The position numbers were made by a program, and so were the translations under genes. The notes beneath the pieces were generated by a model, which was not told the DNA's origin, did no database searches, and saw only the letters and a list, made by a program, of their open reading frames with translations. A DNA stretch of 8,726 nt from an uncultured Opitutia bacterium (GTDB lineage: Bacteria > Verrucomicrobiota > Verrucomicrobiia > Opitutales > UBA953): contig CAIRWP010000111.1 in assembly GCA_903882335.1 (NCBI GenBank), positions 1 to 8,726 on the forward strand. Direction: 5' to 3'. This document shows positions 1 through 7,078 of the stretch, piece by piece (the first letter of the stretch is position 1; each line of letters starts with the position of its first letter).

Positions 1-1
1 G

Positions 2-586
2 CTGACCCTCGTCCATAAGGGCAATATCATGAAGTATACCGAAGGCGCCTTCATGAAGTGGGGCTACGACCTCGCCAAGAGCGAGTTCGGCGCGGTCGAG
101 ATCGACGGCGGCCCCTGGTGCAAGATCCCCGAAGGCAAGCCTGGCGCCGGCCTCGTCATCAAGGACGCCATCGCCGACATCACCCTCCAGCAGGTGCTGA
201 CCCGCCCGACCGACTTCGATGTCATCGCCACGCTGAACCTGAATGGCGACTACCTCTCCGACGCCCTCGCGGCGCAGGTCGGCGGTATCGGCATCGCCCC
301 GGGCGGTAACATCAACTACCTGACTGGTCACGCGATCTTCGAGGCCACCCACGGCACCGCGCCGAAGTACGCCAACAAGGACGTCGTCAACCCGGGCTCC
401 GTCGTCCTCTCCGGCGAGATGATGCTCCGCTACATGGGCTGGACCGAAGCGGCCGACCTCGTGCTCAAGGGCCTGAACGGCGCCATCGGCGGCGGTCGCG
501 TCACCTACGACTTCGCCCGCCAGATGCAGGGCGCCACGGAGATCAAGTGCTCCGAGTTCGGCGACGCGATCATCGCGTCGATGTAA
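2..586 (+). CDS. icd: NADP-dependent isocitrate dehydrogenase, C-terminal part (5' end outside the window)
   Basis: This enzyme oxidatively decarboxylates isocitrate to 2-oxoglutarate in the cytoplasmic TCA cycle, making NADPH. Only the last 194 residues are present; the frame is open to the left edge. The sequence follows the E. coli Icd type closely. It begins in the TLVHKGNIMK segment, which holds the catalytic Lys (K230 in E. coli). The metal-binding Asp pair is in LNGDY and SDALAAQ, and FEATHGTAPKYA forms the cofactor loop. Near the end, VTYDFARQM keeps the Tyr and Arg that match E. coli Y391 and R395, residues known to select NADP over NAD. With the Lys-Tyr of APKYA, this supports NADP use. 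The C-terminus (KCSEFGDAII) is complete and a strong terminator follows. The N-terminal half, including the regulatory serine known from E. coli, cannot be judged. Identity is very secure; cofactor choice is a motif-based inference. Confidence 0.97.
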   Translation: MTLVHKGNIMKYTEGAFMKWGYDLAKSEFGAVEIDGGPWCKIPEGKPGAGLVIKDAIADITLQQVLTRPTDFDVIATLNLNGDYLSDALAAQVGGIGIAPGGNINYLTGHAIFEATHGTAPKYANKDVVNPGSVVLSGEMMLRYMGWTEAADLVLKGLNGAIGGGRVTYDFARQMQGATEIKCSEFGDAIIASM

Positions 587-607
587 GCCCGCCCAGGGGT
601 TTTCCCG

Positions 608-651
608 GCCGATGGCGGGTCCGCTTGGGACTTGCCATCGGCTCTTTTTTT
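608..651 (+). terminator. Rho-independent terminator of icd
   Basis: A continuous 15-bp stem pairs 608-622 with 628-642 (two G-U pairs, the rest Watson-Crick) around a 5-base loop. The stem is followed by a T-rich run at 643-651 with seven consecutive T. It starts 22 bp after the icd stop codon and ends 29 bp before the next gene, so it should separate the two transcripts. It also argues against an upstream TTG start at 612 for the next gene, because that codon lies within the stem. Confidence 0.93.
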
Positions 652-660
652 GGCAGAAAT
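632..660 (+). promoter_or_regulatory. Possible sigma-70-type promoter for the beta-barrel gene (weak)
   Basis: TTGCCA at 632-637 matches five of six bases of the -35 consensus. Seventeen bases later, AGAAAT at 655-660 matches only three of six bases of the -10 consensus. The -35 box lies in the 3' arm of the icd terminator. The next gene starts at 681, so a promoter is needed here or further upstream, but this one is inferred from weak matches. If real, the 5' leader would be only about 14 bases. Confidence 0.22.
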
Positions 661-680
661 CGCCACCTACCCAATCCACC

Positions 681-1457
681 ATGAAGCACACCCTGTCCGC
701 CCTCGCCCTCGCCAGCCTCACCGCCGGCGCCTTCGCTCAGTCCGCCCCGGCTCCCGTCGCGGCCACCGCCTCCGACCTCGCGGTCCGCGGCGGCATCTCC
801 TGGTCCGGCAAGAACGTCTTCCGCGGCAAGGCCCGCTCCAGCACGGACGGCCTGATTCAGTCCGACATCACCGCCGAGTACAATATCCCGGGCTTCTCGG
901 GCGTTTCGGCCTACCTCAGCTTCTTCAACGCCGATAACTTCGAGCGCGTCTATGTGCTCGGTGCCCGCACCGACGACGCCCTGGGTCGCCTCGACGTCGG
1001 CATCCAGCGCTCCGCCGGTGTCGGCGCCGCCCGCACGACCGTCGCCGCCAGCGGTTACAGCCTTCTCGCCTCCAACCGCGAGATTTACGTCGGCCAGTCC
1101 TTCAAGTCCCTCCCCCTCGCCCCGGTCGCGACCGTCTACTACAGCACCGACCTCGAGGAGCTGACCATCGACCTCGCCGCCGCCAAGACCTTCAAGGGCG
1201 CCGAGCTCGGCCTCCCGGGCTTCGACGTGGTGATCAAGGCCAATCTCGGCCTCTCTGACGCCAAGGATGCCAACGGCACCGGTGGCAACGCCAAGAACGC
1301 CTACACCTACCTCGGCGCCTCCGTCGACGTCACCCGCGCCGTCGGCCAGGGTGCCGTGGTCGGTGCCGGCCTGAACTACGCCTACAACACGGACGGCCAG
1401 ACCGCCGTGAAGGGCTCGGCGGCCTTCCTCAAGGTCTTCGCCAACTTCAAGTTCTAA
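681..1457 (+). CDS. Putative outer-membrane beta-barrel protein, TorF-like porin family
   Basis: This 258-residue protein is predicted to be exported and inserted in the outer membrane; its substrate is unknown. Residues 1-19 form a signal peptide: a Lys near the start, a hydrophobic Leu/Ala core and an A-F-A cleavage motif before Gln20. The mature part shows many short segments of alternating polar and hydrophobic residues typical of beta strands, for example around 86-95, 134-141, 151-168 and 182-192. It ends in Phe258 (FANFKF), the usual C-terminal residue of outer-membrane barrels recognised by the BAM machinery. Near the mature N-terminus, VFRGKARSS followed by IQSDI resembles the FRG...S signature I associate with TorF/Gcw_chp-type putative porins; that assignment is from memory. 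I count roughly 11-12 candidate strands. The ATG at 681 is chosen because it starts the signal peptide; an in-frame TTG at 612 would place the start inside the icd terminator. No Shine-Dalgarno is visible. Terminators flank it on both sides, so it is probably transcribed alone. Confidence 0.72.
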   Translation: MKHTLSALALASLTAGAFAQSAPAPVAATASDLAVRGGISWSGKNVFRGKARSSTDGLIQSDITAEYNIPGFSGVSAYLSFFNADNFERVYVLGARTDDALGRLDVGIQRSAGVGAARTTVAASGYSLLASNREIYVGQSFKSLPLAPVATVYYSTDLEELTIDLAAAKTFKGAELGLPGFDVVIKANLGLSDAKDANGTGGNAKNAYTYLGASVDVTRAVGQGAVVGAGLNYAYNTDGQTAVKGSAAFLKVFANFKF

Positions 1458-1480
1458 GCCCCCGCCCCAAGGCGACTCCC

Positions 1481-1516
1481 GGGAGGCGCGGTTTCGGCCG
1501 CGCCTCCCTTGTTTTT
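1481..1516 (+). terminator. Rho-independent terminator of the beta-barrel gene
   Basis: A perfect 11-bp GC-rich stem pairs 1481-1491 with 1498-1508. The six-base loop TTTCGG contains a TTCG tetraloop closed by a possible T-G pair. The stem is followed by TTGTTTTT at 1509-1516. It begins 23 bp after the beta-barrel stop codon and separates it from the ribosomal protein genes. Confidence 0.93.
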
Positions 1517-1531
1517 GGGTATTTTTGACCT

Positions 1532-1546
1532 TCCCCCGCCGGGGGA
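1532..1546 (+). promoter_or_regulatory. Small hairpin in the rplM leader
   Basis: Bases 1532-1537 pair with 1541-1546 (five G-C pairs and one T-A) around a three-base loop. It lies between the upstream terminator and the ribosome binding region of rplM, so it is probably in the 5' untranslated RNA or overlaps the promoter. No T-run follows, so it is not a terminator. L13 controls its own operon in E. coli, and leader structures are known for rplM elsewhere. Whether this hairpin has such a role is only a guess, and GC-rich DNA often forms such stems by chance. Confidence 0.3.
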
Positions 1547-1562
1547 GCATTCGGGTATTGAC

Positions 1563-1573
1563 GGAGGGGGGTG
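1563..1573 (+). promoter_or_regulatory. Shine-Dalgarno-like purine run before rplM
   Basis: GGAGGGGGGTG is the best ribosome-binding-like sequence found next to any start in this window. Its 3' end is 7 bases before an in-frame ATG at 1581 but 28 bases before the ATG at 1602 that fits the L13 family. It therefore either supports the earlier start, adding seven residues (MFPLSLF), or is not used as a conventional binding site. Confidence 0.4.
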
Positions 1574-1601
1574 CTTTCTCATGTTCCCGCTTTCCCTCTT
1601 T

Positions 1602-2033
1602 ATGAAGACCACGCTAGCCAAGAACGTGCAGCTCAAGGACAAGACCTGGTACGTCGTCGACGCCAAGGACCAGGTCCTGGGCCGCCTCGCCGTCAAAATC
1701 GCCAATATTCTCCGCGGACGCCACAAGCCCACCTACACCCCCCACGTCGACACGGGTGACTACGTCATCGTGATCAACGCCGACAAGGTCCGCCTCACCG
1801 GCGCCAAGGAGCAGGACAAGACCTACATGTTCTACACCGGCTGGGTCGGCACCGCCTACCGCCGCACGGCCGCCGCGATGCGCGCCAAGCGCCCCGAGTT
1901 CCTCGTGACCCATGCCGTCAAGGGCATGCTCCCGAAGAACCGCCTCGCCAACGACATGCTCGCCAAGCTCCGCGTCTACGCCGGTGAGCAGCATGAGCAC
2001 GCCGCCTCCAACCCGGTTCCTTTCAAGGGCTAA
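1602..2033 (+). CDS. rplM: Large ribosomal subunit protein L13 (uL13)
   Basis: L13 is an early-assembling protein of the 50S subunit that binds 23S rRNA. The 143-residue product matches the usual length (142 in E. coli). Family motifs appear in order: KTWYVVDAKDQVLGRLA (residues 14-30), RHKPTYTPHVDTGDYVIVINA (40-60), the KVRLTG strand (62-67), HAVKGMLPKNRLA (104-116), and LRVYAGEQHEHAA (123-135). The ATG at 1602 gives the expected MKTTLAK beginning. An in-frame ATG at 1581 is better placed for a Shine-Dalgarno-like run and would add seven residues, so the exact start is open. rpsI follows after 18 bp, the near-universal rplM-rpsI pairing, and the two are surely co-transcribed. Terminators lie upstream and downstream of the pair, so its promoter should lie within 1517-1580; I could not identify it with confidence. 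Confidence 0.98.
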   Translation: MKTTLAKNVQLKDKTWYVVDAKDQVLGRLAVKIANILRGRHKPTYTPHVDTGDYVIVINADKVRLTGAKEQDKTYMFYTGWVGTAYRRTAAAMRAKRPEFLVTHAVKGMLPKNRLANDMLAKLRVYAGEQHEHAASNPVPFKG

Positions 2034-2051
2034 TCCCCGACCTTACTGTCA

Positions 2052-2450
2052 ATGAGCGCCAAGTCCCCTGCCATCACCGCCGTCGGCCGTCGCAAGACCG
2101 CCTCGGCCCGCGTCCGCCTTTCCCGCGGCACCGGTTCCATCTCCATCAACGGCAAGCCCGCCGAGGAATACCTCTACACCGAGGCCCTCGTGAAGGCCGC
2201 CACCCTCCCGATCCGCACCGCGGGTCTCGAAGGCCAGGTCGACGTCACCGTCAACGTCATCGGCGGCGGCCCCAACGGTCAGGCTGGCGCGATCTCCCAT
2301 GGCCTCGCCCGCGCCATCCAGAAGCTCGACCCCACCTTGCGCGCCCCCCTCAAGAAGGAAGGCCTGCTGACCCGCGACGGTCGCATGCGCGAGCGTAAGA
2401 AGCCCGGCCGCCCCGGCGCCCGCAAGCGCTTCCAGTTCTCGAAGCGCTAA
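2052..2450 (+). CDS. rpsI: Small ribosomal subunit protein S9 (uS9)
   Basis: S9 belongs to the head of the 30S subunit, and its C-terminal tail reaches the P-site tRNA. The product has 132 residues, normal for the family. It shows the N-terminal TAVGRRKTASARVRL segment (residues 9-23), GTGSISINGKPAEEYL (26-41), the glycine-rich GGGPNGQAGAISHGLARA stretch (71-88), and LLTRDGRMRERKKPGRPGARKRFQFSKR (105-132). The basic tail with the invariant final Lys-Arg is intact. It starts 18 bp after the rplM stop codon and is followed 23 bp downstream by a strong terminator, so it is the last gene of a two-gene operon. No Shine-Dalgarno is visible before its ATG, so translation may depend on ribosomes arriving from rplM. 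Confidence 0.98.
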   Translation: MSAKSPAITAVGRRKTASARVRLSRGTGSISINGKPAEEYLYTEALVKAATLPIRTAGLEGQVDVTVNVIGGGPNGQAGAISHGLARAIQKLDPTLRAPLKKEGLLTRDGRMRERKKPGRPGARKRFQFSKR

Positions 2451-2473
2451 AGCGCCCCGAGACAGGAACGACG

Positions 2474-2500
2474 AAGGCCCCGGTCCCCCGGGGCCTTTTT
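2474..2500 (+). terminator. Rho-independent terminator of the rplM-rpsI operon
   Basis: A perfect 10-bp stem pairs 2474-2483 with 2488-2497 around the four-base loop TCCC. The 3' arm runs into five T at 2496-2500. It lies 23 bp after the rpsI stop codon and isolates the ribosomal operon from the arginine genes. Confidence 0.94.
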
Positions 2501-2501
2501 G

Positions 2502-2531
2502 TTGCCCAGTTTCCCTCCTCCGCCCATCAAT
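2502..2531 (+). promoter_or_regulatory. Possible promoter of the arg cluster (weak)
   Basis: A promoter for argC must lie after the rpsI terminator or be supplied by read-through. The only candidate I see is TTGCCC at 2502-2507 (four of six matches to the -35 consensus), then 18 bases, then ATCAAT at 2526-2531 (three of six matches to the -10 consensus). The rest of 2501-2560 is pyrimidine-rich. I saw no clear inverted repeat resembling an ArgR operator. This is a weak inference. Confidence 0.2.
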
Positions 2532-2560
2532 TCGTCACGTCCCTCCGCCATCCTCCCGCC

Positions 2561-3610
2561 ATGACCTCCCCCCTGACCAAAGTCGGCATCGTCGGCGCCT
2601 CCGGCTACACCGGGGAGGAACTCGTCCGCGTGCTCGCCCGCCACCCGCGCGTCACCCTCGCCGCGGTCTGCTCCCGGACCTTGGCAGGCAAGGCCGTCGC
2701 CGACGAGATCCCGCGCCTCCGGGGCGTGGTCGACCCGGCGCTCGTCTTCGCCGCGTCCTCGCCCGAGGAGTGCGCGAAGTCCGACGTCGACGTCTGGTTC
2801 CTGGCGCTGCCGCACGGGGTCGCCGCCGAATACGCCGCGCCGCTCGTCGCCGCCGGCAAGCGCGTGCTCGACCTCTCGGCCGACTTCCGCCTCCGCGACC
2901 TCGCGCTATACAAAAAATATTACGGTCATGACCACCCGGCGCCGGCGCTCGCCGCGCAGGCCCGTTACGTGATCCCGGAGCTGCAGACGGACGAGTCGTG
3001 GAAGTCCGCGAAGCTCATCGCCTGCCCGGGCTGCTACCCGACCAGCATCCAGGTGCCGCTCGTGCCGCTCCTGCGCGCCGGGCTGCTCAAGCCTGCGCCG
3101 GGCCAGCTGGTCATCAACGCCTACAGCGGCGTCTCCGGCGCCGGCAAGAAGGCCGACGTCGCGTTCCTTTTCTCCGAGCGCGACAGCTCGATCAAGGCCT
3201 ACGGGATCCCCGGACACCGGCACCTCGCCGAGATCGAGGAGCAGTTCGGCGCGGCCGCCGGCCAGCCGGTCGTGGTGCAGTTCAATCCGCACCTCGCCCC
3301 GATGCACCGCGGCATCGCCACGACCATCGTCGTCCCCGCGCCCGGCGTCACCGCCGCGCAGGTCGAGGCCGTGTGGCGGGAAGCCTACGCCGGCCGGCCT
3401 TTCGTCACCTTGCTCAAGTCGGGCGACTTCCCCGACACCGCCCACGTGGCCGGCACCAACCGGGTCGCCTGCTCCGTCGTCGCCGACGCGCGCACGGGCA
3501 ACCTCATCATCACCGCCGTCATCGACAACCTCCTCAAGGGTGCCGGCGGCCAGGCCGTCCAGAACCTGAACCTGATGATGGGCTGGCCCGAGGCCGAAGG
3601 CCTGCGCTGA
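2561..3610 (+). CDS. argC: N-acetyl-gamma-glutamyl-phosphate reductase
   Basis: ArgC reduces N-acetylglutamyl phosphate to N-acetylglutamate semialdehyde with NADPH, the third step of arginine synthesis in the cytoplasm. The 349-residue product has the length of the long (type 1) ArgC family. The nucleotide-binding GASGYTGEE loop is at residues 12-20, LALPHG at 81-86 and DLSADFRLRD at 104-113. The active-site Cys is C158 in CPGCYPTS, and the conserved HRH..EI motif is at 219-225. The residue two before the catalytic Cys-Gly pair is Cys155, where Asn or Val is more usual; I see no reason to doubt activity. The ATG at 2561 starts directly with the Rossmann strand and no better start exists. No Shine-Dalgarno is visible. 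It is the first gene of the arg cluster; argJ follows after 10 bp. Confidence 0.97.
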   Translation: MTSPLTKVGIVGASGYTGEELVRVLARHPRVTLAAVCSRTLAGKAVADEIPRLRGVVDPALVFAASSPEECAKSDVDVWFLALPHGVAAEYAAPLVAAGKRVLDLSADFRLRDLALYKKYYGHDHPAPALAAQARYVIPELQTDESWKSAKLIACPGCYPTSIQVPLVPLLRAGLLKPAPGQLVINAYSGVSGAGKKADVAFLFSERDSSIKAYGIPGHRHLAEIEEQFGAAAGQPVVVQFNPHLAPMHRGIATTIVVPAPGVTAAQVEAVWREAYAGRPFVTLLKSGDFPDTAHVAGTNRVACSVVADARTGNLIITAVIDNLLKGAGGQAVQNLNLMMGWPEAEGLR

Positions 3611-3620
3611 GACCTTTCCC

Positions 3621-4850
3621 ATGTCCCTCGAGTTCACCAACGATTCCCCGGGGCTGACCGACGTCCCCGGCTTCCGCGTCGGCGCCGCCGGCTGCGACAT
3701 CCGCAACAAGTCGACCGACCGTCTCGACCTCACGCTCGTCGTCGCCGACCGCCCGTGCGCGGCCGCCGGCGTCTTCACGACCAACGACGTGAAGGCCGCC
3801 CCGGTGCGCTCCTGCCAGCAGGTCCTCGCCGTTTCCGCGGACCGGATCCGCGGTATCGTCGGCAACAGCGGCAACGCCAACGCCTGCACGGCCGCCCAGG
3901 GCGACGTCGACGCCGCCGCGATGGCGAAACTGTCCGCGGTCGCCGTGGGCGCCCCGGACGACGCCTTCCTCGTCTGCTCCACCGGCCGCATCGGCGAGCT
4001 CTTGCCGATGGCCAAGGTCGCCGCCGGTATCAAGGCCTCGGCCGCCCGCCTGTCGCGCGACGCCGCCGAAGGCGTGCGCTCGGCCAACGCGATCCTGACC
4101 TCCGATACTCGCCCGAAGAGCTGCACCGCGCGGTTCACCTGGGAAGGGAAGACCGTCACCATCGCCGGCATCGCCAAGGGCGCCGGTATGATCGAGCCCA
4201 ACATGGCCACCATGCTCGCCTTCGTCTGCACCGACGCCGCCGCCGTGCCCACCGAGCTCAAGGCCGCGTTGAAGGCCTCCGCCGACCAGTCCTTCAACTG
4301 CGTCAGCGTCGACGGCGACATGTCCACCAACGACACCGTCCTGCTTCTCGCCTCGGGCGTCTCCGGCGTGTCCGTGGGTGCGTCCGCCCCGGCCGCGCTC
4401 CGCGCGCTCTTCCAGGAAGCCCTCGACATGGTCTGCTTCGCGCTCGCCGAGAAGATCGTGGGCGACGGCGAGAAGATCACCAAGGTCGTGGCCGTGGAGA
4501 TCGCGGGGGCCCGCACCCGGGCTGATGCCGAGAAGATCGCCCGCGCGATCGGCAACTCCCTCCTCGTGAAGTCCTCCTGGTTCGGCGAGGACCCGAACTG
4601 GGGCCGCCTCGCCGACGCCGCCGGCTACGCCCGCACCGGCCTCGACGAGTCGAAGCTGGATATCTTCTACGACGACGTCCCGGCCGTCCTTGGCGGCCAG
4701 CCGCTGCCGGAGAACAAGCCCGCGTGGAAGCAGGTCGTGAAGGCCGCCCGCTTCGCCGTCCGCCTAGATCTCCACCTCGGCGACGCGAAGTTCCGCCTCC
4801 TCGCGGCCGACCTCACCGACGGCTACGTGAACTACAACAAGAGCGAGTGA
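3621..4850 (+). CDS. argJ: Ornithine acetyltransferase / amino-acid acetyltransferase (ArgJ)
   Basis: ArgJ transfers the acetyl group from N-acetylornithine to glutamate, releasing ornithine and regenerating N-acetylglutamate. Many bacterial ArgJ enzymes can also use acetyl-CoA. The protein is an N-terminal-nucleophile enzyme that cuts itself into two chains. In this 409-residue product the cleavage site is in KGAGMIEPNMATML, with Ala196 before the nucleophile Thr197. The oxyanion-hole Thr-Gly is T121-G122 in CSTGRIGELLPM. The substrate-binding TSDTRPK segment is at 160-166, and the DGEKITK and DPNWGRLADAAGYARTG blocks of the beta chain are also present. The C-terminus ends normally in ADLTDGYVNYNKSE. 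It starts 10 bp after argC, implying co-transcription and probably coupled translation. No argA or argE is seen in the window, so ArgJ probably closes an acetyl-recycling pathway. Whether it also accepts acetyl-CoA cannot be read from the sequence. Confidence 0.97.
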   Translation: MSLEFTNDSPGLTDVPGFRVGAAGCDIRNKSTDRLDLTLVVADRPCAAAGVFTTNDVKAAPVRSCQQVLAVSADRIRGIVGNSGNANACTAAQGDVDAAAMAKLSAVAVGAPDDAFLVCSTGRIGELLPMAKVAAGIKASAARLSRDAAEGVRSANAILTSDTRPKSCTARFTWEGKTVTIAGIAKGAGMIEPNMATMLAFVCTDAAAVPTELKAALKASADQSFNCVSVDGDMSTNDTVLLLASGVSGVSVGASAPAALRALFQEALDMVCFALAEKIVGDGEKITKVVAVEIAGARTRADAEKIARAIGNSLLVKSSWFGEDPNWGRLADAAGYARTGLDESKLDIFYDDVPAVLGGQPLPENKPAWKQVVKAARFAVRLDLHLGDAKFRLLAADLTDGYVNYNKSE

Positions 4851-4908
4851 GCCCGGGCTTTCCCCCTTGTCTCGCCCGCCGACCCTGTCGACACTCCCGC
4901 ACCGACCG

Positions 4909-5789
4909 ATGAGCACTCCCGCCGCGCAGAAAGCCGAGGTCCTCCTCGAGGCGCTTCCCTACATCCATAAGTTCCGTGGTTCCACGTTCGTGGTGAAGTA
5001 CGGCGGTAGCTTCATGGACGACCCGAACCCCGAGGGCCGCGACCGCGTGGCCACGGACATCGCCTTCCTCGCCGCCGTCGGCATCCAGGTCGTCGTCGTC
5101 CACGGCGGCGGCAAGGCCATCACCCGCGCCATGGACAAGGCCGGCCTCAAGTCCGAGTTCCGCGGCGGCATGCGCGTCACCGACGCCGCCACCGTCAAGA
5201 TCGTCGAGGAGACCCTCAACGGCGAGATCAACGGCCAGATCTGCGACTCCCTGCGCGCCCGCGGCGCCAACCCCCTCGGCATGCCCGGCAACCACGTCAA
5301 CCTCTGCGAGAAGCTCTACGGCGCCGACGAGCAGGGCGCGCCCATGGACCTCGGGTTCGTGGGCGACATCAAGTTCGTGAAGACGAAGCTGATCAAGAAG
5401 GCGCTGGCCGACGGCCACCTGCCCGTGGTCTCGCCCATCGCGCTCGACGCCGACGACCAGGCCTACAACACGAACGCCGACGTGGCCGCCGCCGCGGTGG
5501 CGCATTCCCTCCGGGCCCGCCGTCTGATCTTCATGAGCGACGTCCCTGGCCTGCTGGCCGACCCGAAGGACCCGGCCTCGCTCATCGCGACGCTCAAGGT
5601 TGGCGAGGTCGACGAGCTCAAGCGCAAGGGCGTCATCGCCGGCGGGATGATCCCGAAGGTCGACAGCGCCGTGAAGGCCCTGAAGGAAGGCGTCCGCCGC
5701 GTGCACTTCATCGACGGACGCGTGCCGCACGCGCTCCTGCTCGAGGTCTTCACCGACAAGGGCATCGGTACCGAAATCGTCCACGGTTG

Positions 5790-5790
<1 letters not shown>
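4909..5790 (+). CDS. argB: N-acetylglutamate kinase, predicted arginine-inhibited type
   Basis: ArgB phosphorylates N-acetylglutamate with ATP, the second and usually controlling step when ArgJ recycles acetyl groups. The 293-residue product has the amino-acid kinase fold motifs: VVKYGGS with Lys30, VVVVHGGGKAIT (61-72), FRGGMRVTD (84-92), YNTNADVAAA (186-195) with Asn187 and Asp191, and GGMIPKVDSA (245-254) with Lys250. Two features match the arginine-sensitive hexameric class: an N-terminal helix of about 20 residues before the kinase core (AEVLLEALPYIHKF), and the C-terminal HALLLEVFTDKGIGTEI stretch. Feedback inhibition by arginine is therefore inferred. The ATG at 4909 is chosen over an in-frame TTG at 4867 because it begins just before the family's N-terminal helix. 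It lies 58 bp after argJ, and its stop codon overlaps the argD start (TGATG). Confidence 0.97.
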
Positions 5791-7010
<1,220 letters not shown>

Positions 7011-7031
7011 GCCCTAGCCGCCCCTTATTTT

Positions 7032-7047
7032 CCTCTGTCCAAAGAGG
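7032..7047 (+). other. Short inverted repeat in the argD-argF gap
   Basis: CCTCT at 7032-7036 pairs with AGAGG at 7043-7047 around a six-base loop. It lies in the 68-bp gap, the longest inside the arg cluster, and is preceded by TTATTTT on the + strand. A T-run does not follow on the + strand, so it should not stop arg transcription. Five base pairs in GC-rich DNA may be chance. Confidence 0.2.
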
Positions 7048-7078
7048 GCCAGGGGGGTATGTTTCAACGCTTTCCGCG

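Noticed and set aside
612..680. N-terminal extension of the beta-barrel gene from a TTG at 612
   Set aside because: It would start inside the icd terminator stem and place 23 residues before a clear signal peptide.
1520..1527. TATTTTTG, a match to the Bacteroidota -7 promoter motif TAnnTTTG
   Set aside because: It overlaps the T-rich tail of a terminator, has no TTG at the right distance upstream, and nothing else places the organism in Bacteroidota.
1525..1530. TTGACC as a -35 box for rplM
   Set aside because: No acceptable -10 sequence occurs 16-18 bases downstream; the nearest TATTGA is about 25 bases away.
570..1550. 326-codon minus-strand open frame opposite the beta-barrel gene
   Set aside because: Its product is a Gly/Val/Glu-rich shadow with no domain, and it crosses two + strand terminators. 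The + strand frame has a signal peptide and a barrel C-terminus.
2906..4555. 549-codon open frame on the minus strand opposite argC and argJ
   Set aside because: It lies fully opposite two well-identified genes, has no recognisable motif, shows a low-complexity Ala/Arg/Gly/Asp composition, and is explained by the C-ending codon bias of the + strand genes.
4851..4858. GCCCGGGC palindrome after argJ as a terminator
   Set aside because: The palindrome is only 8 bases, leaves no room for a loop, and is not followed by a sufficient T-run.
4867..4908. argB start at TTG 4867
   Set aside because: The 14 extra residues have no family match and no ribosome binding site; ATG 4909 precedes the expected N-terminal helix.
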